Shown: positions 44,970 to 54,951 of the stretch, one piece after another
Position numbering within the stretch: the first letter of the stretch is position 1
Layout of the letters: each line of letters begins with the position of its first letter
Assembly (NCBI GenBank): GCA_016192455.1
Contig: JACPUC010000018.1
Span: 20,593 to 84,592, forward strand
Reading direction: 5' to 3'
Length of the DNA stretch: 64,000 bases
Origin: Candidatus Tectimicrobiota bacterium
GTDB lineage: Bacteria; JACPUC01
The notes under the pieces: model-generated
Seen by the model: the letters and a program-made list of their open reading frames with translations, nothing else
Database searches by the model: none
What the model was told of the DNA's origin: nothing
Program-made: the position numbers and the translations under genes

Positions 44970-45980
44970 CTAGCGGGCGAAGGTGCGGATGATGGTGGCG
45001 AGGTTCTCCACCACCCGCTCGGCGGGCAGGCCGAAGGAGGGGGAGTAGAAGAGCGGCAGGTCGATGAGGCCGTCGTAGCGGCTGAGCTGCTGGCGGCAGT
45101 CATCGGGCGTGCCGGCGATCGCCAGGGCATCAACCATGTCGTCGGTCACGGCCTCGACCATGCGCGGGATGTCGATGGTCTTGAACGCCTCGCGGATGGC
45201 GCGGGCCTGCTCGCCGAAGCCGTGCAGATCGAGGATCACGTCGTAGGACTTCACGGTGGCGTAGAAAGCGATCTGGTGCTTGGCCTCGCGGAGAGCAGTG
45301 GCGCGGTCCTCGTGCACGGCGGTGATGATGTAGCTCGTCAGTTCGAGGTCCTCGAGGCGGCGGCCGGCGCGCGCGGCGGCCTCGGCCATGGTGGGACGGG
45401 CGATCTCGGCGATGTAGCGGCGCGAGGCGATGGGGTGGCCCACCCAACCGTCGGCGACCTCGCCGACCAGCCGCAGCATGCCGCGGTTCACCCCAGCCAG
45501 GTAGATCGGGATGCGCGGGCGCACGGCAAAGGGACGCTCGAACTGCGGGATGGCGATGTTGTAGTACGTTCCCTTGTAGCGCAGCGGCTTGCCCTCGGCG
45601 TGCCGCCAGTAGGCGCGGATGAGCTCGATGGCCTCGCGCATGCGCCCCAGGGGGTGGCTGAAGGGGACGCTGTACCAGTACTCGTTCATCGCCTTCGTGC
45701 CGCTGCCAAGCCCGAGCACCATGCGCCCGCCGGAGAGCTCGTCGATGTCCATCGCCGCGGCGGCGTCGAGCATGGGGGTGCGCATGAAGGCGTAGGCAAT
45801 GCCCGTGCCGACGCGCACACGCTGGGTGGCCGCGGCCATCGCCGTCACCGCCACGAAGCCGTTGCGGTTGAAGAACTCGATCGTCCAGACGGAATCGAAT
45901 CCCGAGCGCTCCGCCTCCTGGGCGAGGCGAACCATGTCCGCGAGAGGGACGTTCGTCAGCGACATTGCAACCTTTTCCAT
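44970..45980 (-). CDS. LLM-class (luciferase-like) F420/FMN-dependent oxidoreductase
   Basis: A 336-residue TIM-barrel enzyme of the bacterial luciferase-like superfamily, close to the methylene-tetrahydromethanopterin reductase group. It has GFDSVWTIEFFNRNGFVAV, RVRVGTGIAYAFMRTP, LSGGRMVLGLGSG and the closing IAGTPDDCRQQL. These enzymes use F420 or FMN on diverse substrates. No F420 biosynthesis gene is in the window. GGAG lies 8 bases before the ATG. Confidence 0.87.
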   Translation of the reverse strand: MEKVAMSLTNVPLADMVRLAQEAERSGFDSVWTIEFFNRNGFVAVTAMAAATQRVRVGTGIAYAFMRTPMLDAAAAMDIDELSGGRMVLGLGSGTKAMNEYWYSVPFSHPLGRMREAIELIRAYWRHAEGKPLRYKGTYYNIAIPQFERPFAVRPRIPIYLAGVNRGMLRLVGEVADGWVGHPIASRRYIAEIARPTMAEAAARAGRRLEDLELTSYIITAVHEDRATALREAKHQIAFYATVKSYDVILDLHGFGEQARAIREAFKTIDIPRMVEAVTDDMVDALAIAGTPDDCRQQLSRYDGLIDLPLFYSPSFGLPAERVVENLATIIRTFAR

Positions 45981-46355
45981 CGGAGGTTCTCCAGGCTCGG
46001 TGGCTCGACGGCGCAGCGCAAGCGCGCGATGGTGAGGTCTGGCGGATCGCCCCGCAGCCCGGCGGGAGTGAGGCGGCGCGCCTGCCGGACGCGCGCCGGC
46101 CGGCGCCGCGGCCGTGGCGGCTCCCTCAGCGGGGCTTCACGCGGCGGGGAGCGACCCCGCCTGCGGGAGGATAGCAGGAGCGTCGGCGCGCGGTCAACGA
46201 GAGGCGGGCGCAGACGGGCACGGTTGCCGCGCCGCACGGCGAGGCCAATACTAATGCCGAATGCCGCGGCTGCAACCCAGGCGGGCGAGACGGGAATCCT
46301 CGCGGTTCGGTGAAGCCGGCAGAGGTCGGCAGCGTCAATGGACGGAGGGAAAGGC
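45981..46355. other. Intergenic region between divergent genes
   Basis: 375 GC-rich bases with no credible gene. The only useful signal is the GGAGG at 46344-46348 serving the next gene. Confidence 0.4.
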
Positions 46356-46775
46356 ATGTTCAAACGCATCCTGGTAGCGCTTGACGGTTCACCGCTCGCC
46401 GAGCAGATCCTGCCTCACGTGAAGGAGCTGGCGGTTCAGAGCAAGGCGACGATCTTCCTGCTCCGGGTGGCGTTGGCCCACACCTTTCCGGGGGTCGATC
46501 CGACCGAGCACCAGGTGAAGGTTGTTGCCGAGGCTGAAGAATACATCGAGAGGCTGCGCCAGCAGATGGCCGGGGAGGGCTTGAAGGTTCAGGCGGCGGT
46601 GCGGTATGGACATGATGCCGAGGAGATTCTCGACCATTCCGAGATGAACGAGATCGACCTCGTCGCCATGTCAACGCACGGGCGCAGCGGCGTGCGCCGG
46701 TGGGTGCTGGGGAGTGTGGCCGAAAAGGTGCTGCGGCATTCAAAGGTGCCCATCCTGCTCTTCCGGGCCGCTTAA
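46356..46775 (+). CDS. Universal stress protein (UspA family)
   Basis: A 139-residue UspA-fold protein. The start ILVALDGSPLAEQILPH and the ATP-binding pattern STHGRSGVRRWVLGSVAEKV with PILL indicate the nucleotide-binding subgroup. GGAGG at 46344-46348 favours ATG 46356 over the in-frame ATG at 46338. It is cytosolic, with a stress-related role inferred from the family. Confidence 0.9.
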   Translation: MFKRILVALDGSPLAEQILPHVKELAVQSKATIFLLRVALAHTFPGVDPTEHQVKVVAEAEEYIERLRQQMAGEGLKVQAAVRYGHDAEEILDHSEMNEIDLVAMSTHGRSGVRRWVLGSVAEKVLRHSKVPILLFRAA

Positions 46776-47004
46776 TCATAGTTCGGACCCATCTCCAGCA
46801 GCGCGGCTGGTTTGGCGGTGGGAGAATCTCGCTGGCGCCAGCCTGATCCGCGACGCTTCCGTTGGGGCGCCGCGCGAAGGGTGTGGTTCTTCAACGCGAG
46901 TGCGCCGGCGGTCGCCGGGGTTGGGATGAGACGCAGTGTGGCAGTGCAGCCGAGGCGCGCGGATCGCTCCGGCTCGGCTGCCGGTCGAGGATGAGGAAGC
47001 TTCA

Positions 47005-47565
47005 GTGGACCACTATCCGGATTACCTGAACAAGTGCGTCTGGGTGCGCGGCGCGCGGCTCGCCATGCGGGCTGCGCGGCCGGAGGATGCTCCCCGCCTC
47101 CTGGAGTTCTGTCGGCGTATGCCCGCCGAGGCGAACCCGTTTCGCCTCAGCCTTCCCGTTGGCGCGCTGGCGGCGCCCGCCACGGCGGAGCTGGCGCTCC
47201 TGGATGCCGCGCGCTCCGTCACCATCGTGGTGGAGCAGCAGCCGCCGGTGGGCGCCCGGCAGGGCGCCATCGTCGCCCTCGGAAGCTATCGAGTCGAGCC
47301 GGTCAAGGGAGCGGCGCCCACCTCGCCCAACCGCCTCGGCGAGCTGGGAATCCTGGTGTCTGAGGAGTGGCGCCAGGAGGTTGAGAGCACCCTCATCCAT
47401 CACGTCCTGACGGCCGCGATTGAGTTTCGCATCGACGGCCTCTTCGGCATCGCGGTGCGACGGCTCCCCGAGATGCGCGCCACCCTCGCGGCCAGCAGCG
47501 AGCTGGCCATGTTGAGCGCCAGCGAGTCCGCGCTGCGGGTGGACTTCGACTTCTCTCGCGTCTAA
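47005..47565 (+). CDS. GNAT-like N-acyltransferase-fold protein
   Basis: A 186-residue protein probably starting at GTG 47005 behind AGGAAG. The layout follows the GNAT fold: MRAARPEDAPRLLEFCRRM at the N-terminus, a central GELGILVSEEWRQEV strand-turn, then a helix and GLFGIAVRRLPEMRATL. The acetyl-CoA loop is not canonical, so activity is uncertain. No target can be proposed. Confidence 0.6.
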   Translation: MDHYPDYLNKCVWVRGARLAMRAARPEDAPRLLEFCRRMPAEANPFRLSLPVGALAAPATAELALLDAARSVTIVVEQQPPVGARQGAIVALGSYRVEPVKGAAPTSPNRLGELGILVSEEWRQEVESTLIHHVLTAAIEFRIDGLFGIAVRRLPEMRATLAASSELAMLSASESALRVDFDFSRV

Positions 47566-47734
47566 ACCCGCTGCCCAGTTCTGGGCTCACCCTGTCGAAA
47601 CCTTTGCGGCACACGGGGTGGCCTCTCGCCCGCCGCTCCACTAGGCGGGCAACGTTGCGAGGCGACGGCCGCGCCAGGTTGCCCCGACAGGACGCCGGCG
47701 TCCGGGAGGCCGCGGGGGAGGAACCGAAGCGAGC

Positions 47735-48223
47735 GTGATCCAGGTCCTCCTCTGGGCGCTCATCCTGCTCCTCCTCTTTCTCGGCGTGCTGGGGGTCTTC
47801 CTGCCGATGCTGCCCGGCACGGCGCTCATCCTGGCCGCGGCGGTCTTGCATGGCGCGGCGACGGGGTTCGAGGCCGTGTCACCGGCCGTCATCGCGGTGC
47901 TCGCCGGCATCACGCTCCTCTCCTATTTCCTGGATTACGTCGCCGGGGTGATTGGCGCGCAGCGCGCCGGCGCCAGCCGCTGGGGGATCGCCGGGTCGCT
48001 TGCGGGGACGTTGGTGGGCCTCGTCCTCTTCAGCCTGCCGGGGATGCTCATCGGCATGTTCGCGGGGGCGGCGCTCTGCGAGTGGGCGTTCGCCGGCAGG
48101 GACTGGCGCGCGGCCCTGCGCGCCGGCGGCGGCAGCCTCCTCGGCATGCTCGCCGGCGTGCTGGCAAAGTTCGTCATGGCGGTGGCGATGATCGCCATCT
48201 TCTTCTGGTCGGTATCCAAGTGA
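47735..48223 (+). CDS. DUF456 membrane protein
   Basis: A 162-residue protein of the DUF456 family with about four to five transmembrane segments. These include the N-terminal LLLLFLGVLGVFLPMLPGTALI, broken by the usual LPG turn, and Gly-rich helices such as GSLAGTLVGLVLFSLPG. It starts at GTG 47735. Function of the family is unknown. It sits next to two DUF507 genes. Confidence 0.8.
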   Translation: MIQVLLWALILLLLFLGVLGVFLPMLPGTALILAAAVLHGAATGFEAVSPAVIAVLAGITLLSYFLDYVAGVIGAQRAGASRWGIAGSLAGTLVGLVLFSLPGMLIGMFAGAALCEWAFAGRDWRAALRAGGGSLLGMLAGVLAKFVMAVAMIAIFFWSVSK

Positions 48224-48403
48224 CGACCAGCCTGGACCTGCACGCCCTCCCCCCGAAACAGCATCGGTTGCAACCTGCACGAGAGACGCTATGATGCCGC
48301 GAAAGCAGGGCGCCTGACGGCAGACGCGCCCGCCCATGACGGCCCACCTATGGTCGGCCGCTTTGTCTCAGAGCGGCGTGCCCCAGCCGCAAGGGATCGG
48401 AGC

Positions 48404-48685
48404 ATGCGACTCACCCCGGAGATGATCGCCCGCCTGGCCAGGCGGATTTCCGAGCAGCTCGTGGCGCAGGGGGTTGTGGGGCTGACGGGCGCGGCGCAGG
48501 ACCTCCAGGCCCTCATCCGCCGCGTCCTTGCCGAGGAGTTGAAACGCGAGGACGATCTGAACGACGAGGTGCGGCGCGTGCTCCAGGGCCACGCCAAGGA
48601 GATCGCCAAGGGGGGAGTGGATCACCAGCGGATGTTCCAGATGGTGAAGAGCAAGCTGGCGCAGGAACGCGGCATCGTCCTCTAG
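48404..48685 (+). CDS. DUF507 family protein (copy 1)
   Basis: A 93-residue helical protein matching DUF507: MRLTPEMIARLARRI, EDDLNDEVRRVLQGHAKEI, MFQMVKSKLAQERGIVL. The start at 48404 fits the family N-terminus; earlier in-frame starts do not. The function of DUF507 is unknown. Confidence 0.8.
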   Translation: MRLTPEMIARLARRISEQLVAQGVVGLTGAAQDLQALIRRVLAEELKREDDLNDEVRRVLQGHAKEIAKGGVDHQRMFQMVKSKLAQERGIVL

Positions 48686-48825
48686 CCCGGCGGCCGAGAG
48701 ACCTCCCCGGGTTTTGCGTGAGGCTCGCCGCCAGCAGCGCCGTCGGCGCCAGGCGTGAAGCGCGGGCGGCACAACCCCGCTCTGGACTGTCAAACTCAAG
48801 GTCCCGCGCAGGAGGAGGGTCGCCC

Positions 48826-49104
48826 ATGCGCCTGTCCGACGATCAGATCACGCACCTCACCAACCTCCTGGCCGGGGAGCTGGGGAAGAGTCAGCTCATC
48901 ACCCTGAAAAAGACGCTGGCCGAGGCGCGCCAGGTGATTGCGCGCGAGTTGCGCGACGAGCTGCGCGGCGAGGACGAGATTGATGCCGAGGTGCGGCGGC
49001 GGCTGGCCTCCTACTCCCGGCGCATCCGCGAGGGCACGAGCGAGTGGGAGGTGATGTACCAGCAGCACTACCAGCAGGCCTTGCGCCGGCGCGGCTTGGC
49101 CTAG
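48826..49104 (+). CDS. DUF507 family protein (copy 2)
   Basis: A 92-residue paralogue of the preceding gene with MRLSDDQITHLTNLLAGEL, DEIDAEVRRRLASYSRRI and SEWEVMYQQHYQQALRRRG. GGAGGAGGG precedes the ATG at 48826. DUF507 genes commonly occur in pairs, and the two proteins may pair as a heterodimer. Confidence 0.8.
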   Translation: MRLSDDQITHLTNLLAGELGKSQLITLKKTLAEARQVIARELRDELRGEDEIDAEVRRRLASYSRRIREGTSEWEVMYQQHYQQALRRRGLA

Positions 49105-49215
49105 CCGCGGCGCGGTCGGGCAGGTGCGTCCAGCCCGCCGGCGCGACACGGGAGCGACCTTCCCTTGTTCCACCCTCCTCCCATGAGCTTCCCACCCGCG
49201 GATCGGGACTCGATC

Positions 49216-50343
49216 ATGGTTGACTTCACGACGCTGCGTCAGGAGTTTCCTGTGACGGCAGAGTACGTCTACCTGAACCACGCCGGCGTCTCGCCCATCT
49301 CGCGCCGGGCGGCGGCTGCCGGGCGCCGCTTCCTCGACGAGTACGAGCGCCACGGCTACGAGCTGAACGCCGCCTGGGAGCGGCGCGCCGAGGAGGTGCG
49401 GCGGACGTTCGCCGCCTGGATCGGCGGCGACGCGGCGGGGGTCGCCTTCGTGAAGAACACCACGGAGGGCCTCCTGATCGTTGCCAACGGCTTCCCCTGG
49501 AAGGCGGGGGAGAACGTCGTCATCAGCAACGTCGAGTTCCCGGCCAATGTCTACCCCTGGCTGAACCTGGCGCGCCGCGGCGTGGAGACGCGCATGGCGC
49601 CGATGCGCGACGGCCGCCTGCAGCTCGACGACATCGTGGACCTCATCGACGCGCGCACCCGCGTCCTCTCCCTGAGCCATGTCGAGTACGCGAACGGCTT
49701 CCGGAACGATCTGGCGGCGCTCGGCGAGGTCTGCCGGCGGCGCCGCATCTTCTTCTGCGTCGATGCGATCCAGTCGCTGGGGGTGCTGCCCCTCGACCTG
49801 CGGGCGACGCAGGTGGATTTCCTCAGCGCCGATGGCCATAAGTGGCTGCTGGCGCCGGAGGGGTGCGGCTTCATCTACTGCGCGCCGCAGGCCCTCGATC
49901 GCCTCGAAGCCCACAACGTGGGGTGGAAGAGCGTGGTCAACTACACCGACTATGCCACCTACGACCTCACCCTCCTTCCGAATGCGCAGCGGTTCGAGGA
50001 GGGATCGCTGAACATGCTCGGCATCCACGTGCTTGGGGAGGCGCTTGACCTGTTGGTGGGGTGCGGGCAGGAAGCGGTGTGGGAGCGTGTGCGCGGGCTT
50101 CTCGATGCAGCCGTGGAGGGGCTGCGCCGGCGAGGGTATGAGGTGCTGACGCCGCTGGCGCCGGCCGATCGCTCCGGCATCCTCCTCTTCCGCAGCCCGC
50201 GATGGAGTGCCGAAGAGGTGGCGCGGCGCCTGCGGCAGGCGAGGGTCGTCTGCGCCGTGCGCGGGGGCGGCGTGCGCATCTCACCGCATTGCTACAATAC
50301 CGAGGAGGAGATCGCCTGCTTCCTCGAGGCGCTGCGGGCGTGA
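49216..50343 (+). CDS. Class V aminotransferase/cysteine desulfurase-like PLP enzyme
   Basis: A 375-residue fold-type I PLP enzyme. It has YLNHAGVSPISRRAAAA, FVKNTTEGLLIVANG, LSHVEYANGFRNDL, FCVDAIQSLGVLPLDLRAT and the PLP lysine in SADGHKWLLAPEG. The subgroup resembles selenocysteine lyase/isopenicillin-epimerase-like proteins rather than NifS. The start was set at 49216; an ATG at 49183 is possible. The substrate is unknown. Confidence 0.85.
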   Translation: MVDFTTLRQEFPVTAEYVYLNHAGVSPISRRAAAAGRRFLDEYERHGYELNAAWERRAEEVRRTFAAWIGGDAAGVAFVKNTTEGLLIVANGFPWKAGENVVISNVEFPANVYPWLNLARRGVETRMAPMRDGRLQLDDIVDLIDARTRVLSLSHVEYANGFRNDLAALGEVCRRRRIFFCVDAIQSLGVLPLDLRATQVDFLSADGHKWLLAPEGCGFIYCAPQALDRLEAHNVGWKSVVNYTDYATYDLTLLPNAQRFEEGSLNMLGIHVLGEALDLLVGCGQEAVWERVRGLLDAAVEGLRRRGYEVLTPLAPADRSGILLFRSPRWSAEEVARRLRQARVVCAVRGGGVRISPHCYNTEEEIACFLEALRA

Positions 50344-50447
50344 CGACCACGCCGCGCCGAGATAGGCGAGCCGAGAAAGATGCACGGAGGCGCAACCCGG
50401 AGCCACCGAAGACGAAGCCGCAGGGGCTAGGGGTGGAGGGGTGGGTA

Positions 50448-50493
50448 GCGAACCGCCCCGACGGGCGTGGAGGCAGAAATTCAGGGGCGGTTC
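50448..50493. repeat. Inverted repeat related to the 61230 palindrome
   Basis: GCGAACCGCCCC (50448-50459) and GGGGCGGTTC (50484-50493) are complementary arms separated by 24 bases. The arm sequence is the same as in the palindrome at 61230-61257, pointing to a dispersed intergenic repeat. Confidence 0.5.
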
Positions 50494-50631
50494 AAGGGTT
50501 GGGTTGCACTGCCGTACGCCGCGGCGCCGCCATGCGCTCCTCGTTCTCGGCTGGTGCTGTGCAGCCCGCCGCGAGCACTCCCCAGGCCGCGCCGAGGGCT
50601 GCGCCTGGCTCGGCGGGTGTGCGACGCGACC

Positions 50632-51426
50632 CTACGCCCCCTTGAAGACAGGTGGGCGCTTCTCGAAGAAGGCCCGCAGCCCCTCCTCGAAGTCGGCACT
50701 CTTGGCGAGCTCGCCCTGCACGGCGCACTCCGCGTCGAGCTGTTCTTCCAGGCTGATCCCCAGGCTGCGGTTGATGAGGTTCTTGATGCCGCCGACCGCG
50801 GCCGTCGGCGCCCCGGCGAAGCGCTCGGCCGCCTTTCTCGTGGCGGCGTCAAAATCAGCCGGCGAGACGACCTGGTTGAGCAGGCCGAGCGCCAGCGCCT
50901 CGCGGGCATCCAGGAAATCGCCGGTCATGAGCAGCTCGGTGGCCCGCGCCATGCCGAGCATGCGCGGCAGGAAGTAGCTCCCCCCCGTGTCGGGACAGAG
51001 GCCGAGCCGCACGAAGGCCTGGTTGAAGCGCGCCGTCTCCACCGCCAGCCGATAGTCGCAGGCGAGCGCCAGGTTGCAGCCGGCGCCGGCGGCCACGCCG
51101 TTGACGGCGGCGATGATCGGCTTGGGCATGGTGCGCATGATCTTCACGCAGTGGTGCAGCCCCTGGATGAGCTCGACGAGCTTGACGCTGCGGTTCGGGT
51201 CATCGAGGAGGCTGCGCATGTAGCCGACGTCCCCCCCGGCGCAGAAGGCGCGCCCGCTGCCGGTGAGCACCACCACCCGGATGCGGCCGTCGTGGGCGCA
51301 GCTTGCCATCGCGTGCGACAGCTCGGCGGCCGTCTCCAGGTTGATCGGGTTCAGCTCGGCGGGGCGGTTCATGCGGATGGTGGCGATGGCGGCGTCCTGC
51401 TCAAAGAGAAGGGTGGAGTAGGCCAT
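50632..51426 (-). CDS. Enoyl-CoA hydratase/isomerase family, PaaG-like
   Basis: A 264-residue crotonase-fold protein. The oxyanion segment is FCAGGDVGYM and GVAAGAGCNLALACDYRLA. In place of the two catalytic glutamates of enoyl-CoA hydratase it has QAFVRLGLCPDTGG, the pattern of PaaG-type isomerases, which use a single Asp. It therefore more likely isomerises than hydrates. GGGAG lies 7 bases before the ATG. The link to aromatic-acid degradation is inferred from PaaK and UbiD elsewhere in the window. Confidence 0.83.
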   Translation of the reverse strand: MAYSTLLFEQDAAIATIRMNRPAELNPINLETAAELSHAMASCAHDGRIRVVVLTGSGRAFCAGGDVGYMRSLLDDPNRSVKLVELIQGLHHCVKIMRTMPKPIIAAVNGVAAGAGCNLALACDYRLAVETARFNQAFVRLGLCPDTGGSYFLPRMLGMARATELLMTGDFLDAREALALGLLNQVVSPADFDAATRKAAERFAGAPTAAVGGIKNLINRSLGISLEEQLDAECAVQGELAKSADFEEGLRAFFEKRPPVFKGA

Positions 51427-51481
51427 AGTGCGCTCCCTGATGCGTGTGCGGTGTCGTCATGGCAGCGTGCGCGGTCGCCAG

Positions 51482-52282
51482 CTACGAGGGCGGCTCGGAG
51501 GGGTGCTCGGCGCGACGGGGGGGTTGAGGAGCCTGCGCGCTCTGCACCGCGGGGCTTGCCGGAACCGCCGCCGCGCGCCCTTTGGCGATCTCCCCCTCCG
51601 TGCGGGGCTCGTCAAAGTGGCGGTGGCGAATATCGGTGCCGTGCAGCATGTAGATAACCATTTCGGCGATGTTCGTGGCGTGGTCGGCAATGCGTTCGAG
51701 GTACTTGGCGACGAAGGTGAGCCGCATGGCGCGGCTGATGTTGGTGGAGGATTCGAGCATGTAGGTAAGCAGTTCGCGGAAGATTTGCTCCATATAGTTA
51801 TCAACGATGGCGTCATCGGCGCAGACCTGTCGTGCCAAGGCCTCGTCCTCATTCACCATGGCGTCGAGGCTGTTCTTGATCATCTCCTGGGCTTTCTGAG
51901 CCATGAGCGGCAGGTCGATGTAGGGTTTCAGGCGCTCCTCCTCGTTCAGCTCGAGCACCCGTTCCGCGATGTTGGCGGCCTGGTCTCCCACCCGTTCGAG
52001 GTCGGTGGAAATCTTCAAGCCGGTGGTAATGAAGCGGAGATCGCGCCCGGCCGGCTGCCGCAGGGCGAGAATCCGCCAACAGATCTCATCGATCTCCATC
52101 TCCAGCTCATCGATCTCGGAGTCCGTATCGATGACCTTCTGGGCTAGGACGGAACTACGATCAAGGAGGGCCTTCATGGTGTCGGCAATACTCTCCTCGA
52201 CGCGCGCTCCCATGAAGAGGATCTTCTCCTTGAGCTCGCGGAGTTCTCGTTCAAAGGCGCTGCTCAGATGTTCCCGAGCCAT
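51482..52282 (-). CDS. phoU: Phosphate signalling protein PhoU
   Basis: A 266-residue protein with two PhoU three-helix repeats (FERELRELKEKILFMG onward, and a second from about residue 110). Each has a metal-contact motif, TDLERVGDQAANIAE and LERIADHATNIAEMV. PhoU restrains PhoR and the Pst transporter. No pst or phoBR gene is adjacent, so it is an isolated copy. A Pro/Ala-rich tail of about 30 residues is unusual. The start at 52282 fits the family. Confidence 0.9.
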   Translation of the reverse strand: MAREHLSSAFERELRELKEKILFMGARVEESIADTMKALLDRSSVLAQKVIDTDSEIDELEMEIDEICWRILALRQPAGRDLRFITTGLKISTDLERVGDQAANIAERVLELNEEERLKPYIDLPLMAQKAQEMIKNSLDAMVNEDEALARQVCADDAIVDNYMEQIFRELLTYMLESSTNISRAMRLTFVAKYLERIADHATNIAEMVIYMLHGTDIRHRHFDEPRTEGEIAKGRAAAVPASPAVQSAQAPQPPRRAEHPSEPPS

Positions 52283-52751
52283 CACCACCCCAGGACTCCC
52301 CCCTGCGCGCAGCGCCGCGCGACGACAAGCGGCGCCCTTCGCCATCCCCCCAGCACGCCTCGATGCGCTACTCATCACACTACACGTCTTGGCGCAAAAA
52401 GGAAAGGGAAATCAGCACACCCCAGGGGCGAAGGAGCAGCGGAGGAGGCGGAGAAGATAGCCAGCGGGCGGAGGAGCGGCCCAGCGCGCGGAGCGAGGAT
52501 TCCGGCTGCCTCCGGATGGGGGAGGAAATTCTTGTCAATGTGGAGTGGCTGTGGTATATAGGCGGCGCGTTTTCCTTGGATGCGCTCCCAGCCCGATCAG
52601 CAAGTGCGTAGGCTCGAGCCAGTGGGGTTGTGCGGTGCGGTGACTCCCCTTCCCGCCCCGGCGATCCGCGCGTTCCAGGCGCGAAGGCACGCCCCTCCCA
52701 CTGGACCCCGAGCGTGCATCAGAATGAACGCAGAACGTAGAGGAGTGGAGA
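52283..52751. other. Intergenic region between divergent phoU and lysW
   Basis: 469 bases holding the lysW promoter candidate at 52532-52560. No gene is seen; the roughly 185-base leader after the promoter could carry regulation but shows no recognised riboswitch. Confidence 0.4.
52532..52560 (+). promoter_or_regulatory. Strong sigma70-type promoter upstream of lysW
   Basis: TTGTCA (52532-52537), a 17-base spacer, then TATATA (52555-52560), in a locally AT-richer patch. It is the best-formed promoter in the window and points to the LysW cluster. Confidence 0.6.
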
Positions 52752-52916
52752 ATGGCAGAGTGCATTGAATGTGGGGCCGAGGTTGAGACGAGCGAAGATG
52801 CCGAGGAAGGCGAAATCATCGAATGTCCCGAATGTGGCGTGGAGCTGGAGATCATCAGTGTGGAGCCACTCGAGCTGGCGCTGGCTCCGGAGGAAGAAGA
52901 AGACTGGGGTGAATAA
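52752..52916 (+). CDS. lysW: LysW amino-group carrier protein
   Basis: A 54-residue carrier protein whose C-terminal glutamate is linked to the alpha-amino group of alpha-aminoadipate or glutamate during synthesis. Two Cys pairs form the zinc knuckle (CIECGAEV and ECPECGVEL), the body is very acidic, and the C-terminus is the diagnostic EDWGE. The ATG at 52752 follows AGGAG. It is the first gene of the cluster continuing with lysX. Confidence 0.95.
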   Translation: MAECIECGAEVETSEDAEEGEIIECPECGVELEIISVEPLELALAPEEEEDWGE

Positions 52917-53042
52917 GCAGGACTGGACACCGGACGGGTGCGCCGGCGCACTGCTTGCTGCCGCAGGTGGTCCAGTCAGGTGCGACGAGGTGCGATTCCT
53001 CCCCACCCGTCGTGCAGGTCGTGGGGGAAGGTGAGGCGATCC

Positions 53043-53882
53043 ATGCGAATTGGCGTGCTCTGCTCGCGCCTCCGGGTGGAGGAGAAACTTCTCTTCCAAG
53101 AGATGGAGCGGCGCGGCTTGAGCTACGGAAAGATCGACGACCGCGAGATCATCCTCGACTTGAGCAACCTCGAGGTGTCCTACGACGTCATCCTGGAGCG
53201 CTGCATCAATCACTCGCGGGCTTTGCACACCCTTTGCGTGCTGAACGCCCGCGGTGTCCGCACGGTCAACACCTATCGCGTGGCCCTGACGTGCGGCGAT
53301 AAGCTCTTGACCACGAATGCCCTGGCGGCGAATGGGGTGCCCACGCCGCGCACCCTCATCGCCTACACGCCAGAGTCCGCCCTGGCGGCGATCGAGCGGC
53401 TCGGCTACCCGGTGGTGTTGAAACCCACCGTCGGCTCGTGGGGCCGGCTGCTCTCGAAGGTGAATGACCGCGAAGCCGCCGAGGCGCTGCTCGAGCACAA
53501 GCAGATTCTCGGCTCCTACCACCACTCCACCTTCTACATCCAGGAGTACGTCGAGAAGCCGGGGCGCGACATCCGGGCCTTCGTCATCGGCGAGGAGACG
53601 ATCTGCGCCATCTACCGGACCTCCGCGCACTGGATCACGAACACCGCCCGTGGTGGCGTCGCCAGCAACTGCCCGGTGACGCCGGCGATCCACGATCTCT
53701 GCCAGCGCGCCGCCAAGGCAGTGGGGGGCGGCGTCCTCGCCATCGATCTGCTCGAGACCGAGGACGGCCTGCTCGTCAATGAAGTGAACTACACGATGGA
53801 GTTCCGCAACAGCATCGCTCCCACCGGCGTGAACATCCCGCAGCGCGTCATCGACTATGTTGTCAAGGTGGGACAGCAATGA
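53043..53882 (+). CDS. lysX: LysW-amino acid ligase (LysX/ArgX, ATP-grasp)
   Basis: A 279-residue RimK-like ATP-grasp ligase that joins the substrate amino acid to the LysW C-terminus. It has [38 protein letters not shown] for ATP binding, [19 protein letters not shown], and [18 protein letters not shown] for metal and substrate. Whether it prefers alpha-aminoadipate (LysX) or glutamate (ArgX) cannot be told reliably from the sequence. It overlaps the next gene by 4 bases. Confidence 0.92.
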   Translation: MRIGVLCSRLRVEEKLLFQEMERRGLSYGKIDDREIILDLSNLEVSYDVILERCINHSRALHTLCVLNARGVRTVNTYRVALTCGDKLLTTNALAANGVPTPRTLIAYTPESALAAIERLGYPVVLKPTVGSWGRLLSKVNDREAAEALLEHKQILGSYHHSTFYIQEYVEKPGRDIRAFVIGEETICAIYRTSAHWITNTARGGVASNCPVTPAIHDLCQRAAKAVGGGVLAIDLLETEDGLLVNEVNYTMEFRNSIAPTGVNIPQRVIDYVVKVGQQ

Positions 53883-54922
53883 TGCGCGTCGCCATCGTCG
53901 GGGGCTCCGGGTACGTCGGCGGGGAGATGCTGCGGTTGCTCCTCGATCATCCGCGCACGGAGGTGGTGCAGGTCACCTCGGAGCGGCAGGCGGGCAAGTA
54001 TGTCACCTCCGTGCACCCGAACCTGCGCGGCAGGACGCGCCTGAAGTTCAGCCGCTTCGACGAGCTGCGGCCGGCGGACCTGCTGGTGAGCTGCCTGCCC
54101 CATGGCGAGAGCATGCAGCGCATAAAGGCGCTGGCCGAGCTGGCGCCGCGCCTCATCGACACGAGCGCCGATTTCCGCCTGCGCGATGCCGCGGCCTACC
54201 CGGTCTGGTACGGTCACGAGCACCCCGAACCGGGGCTCCTCGAGCAATTCGTCTACGGCTTGCCGGAGCTGCACCGCGAGGAACTGGCAACGGCGCGTTT
54301 CGTCTCGGGGACCGGCTGCCTGGCCACCTCGGCGATCCTGGCGCTGGCGCCGCTGCTGCGCAGCGGAGTGGTGCGGCTTGATCCCATCATCATCGAGTGC
54401 AAGGTAGGATCCTCGGCAGGGGGCAATGCCCCCTCCCCCGCGACCCACCATCCTGAACGGCGCGATAGCCTGCGCTCCTTCCAGCCGGTTGGCCATCGCC
54501 ACACGGCGGAAATCGTCCAGGAGCTGAGCTTTAACGGCGCCGTCCCCGGCGTGCTCATGAGCGCCACCGCCGTGGGGCTGGTGCGCGGCATCCTCTGCAC
54601 CGCGCACGCCTTCCTGAAGGATGCCCTCGATGAGAAGGCGGTGTGGGGCATCTACCGCGACTTCTACGGCAAGGAACCGTTCATCCGCATCGTCAAGGAG
54701 CGGCGCGGCATCTACCGCACCCCGGAGCCGAAGATCCTCGCCGGCTCGAACTACTGCGACGTCGGCTTCGAGCTCGATCCGACCAGCAACCGCATCGTCG
54801 TGCTCTCGGCCCTCGACAACCTCATGAAGGGAGCCGCCGGCAACGCCGTGCAGGCCCTCAACGTGATGGCCGGCTGGCAGGAGACGACCGGCCTGGGTTT
54901 CCCCGGCCTCCACCCCGTGTGA
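53879..54922 (+). CDS. argC: LysW-acyl-phosphate reductase (LysY/ArgC)
   Basis: A 347-residue NADPH-dependent semialdehyde dehydrogenase reducing the LysW-bound acyl phosphate. It has [17 protein letters not shown] at the N-terminus, the catalytic cysteine in [27 protein letters not shown] and the C-terminal [17 protein letters not shown]. The family also includes the N-acetylglutamyl-phosphate reductase of arginine synthesis; the context makes the LysW form likely. ATG overlaps the lysX stop. Confidence 0.92.
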   Translation: MMRVAIVGGSGYVGGEMLRLLLDHPRTEVVQVTSERQAGKYVTSVHPNLRGRTRLKFSRFDELRPADLLVSCLPHGESMQRIKALAELAPRLIDTSADFRLRDAAAYPVWYGHEHPEPGLLEQFVYGLPELHREELATARFVSGTGCLATSAILALAPLLRSGVVRLDPIIIECKVGSSAGGNAPSPATHHPERRDSLRSFQPVGHRHTAEIVQELSFNGAVPGVLMSATAVGLVRGILCTAHAFLKDALDEKAVWGIYRDFYGKEPFIRIVKERRGIYRTPEPKILAGSNYCDVGFELDPTSNRIVVLSALDNLMKGAAGNAVQALNVMAGWQETTGLGFPGLHPV

Positions 54923-54951
54923 GCCCGCCGCTCTCTCCGGGAGCCCCTTCG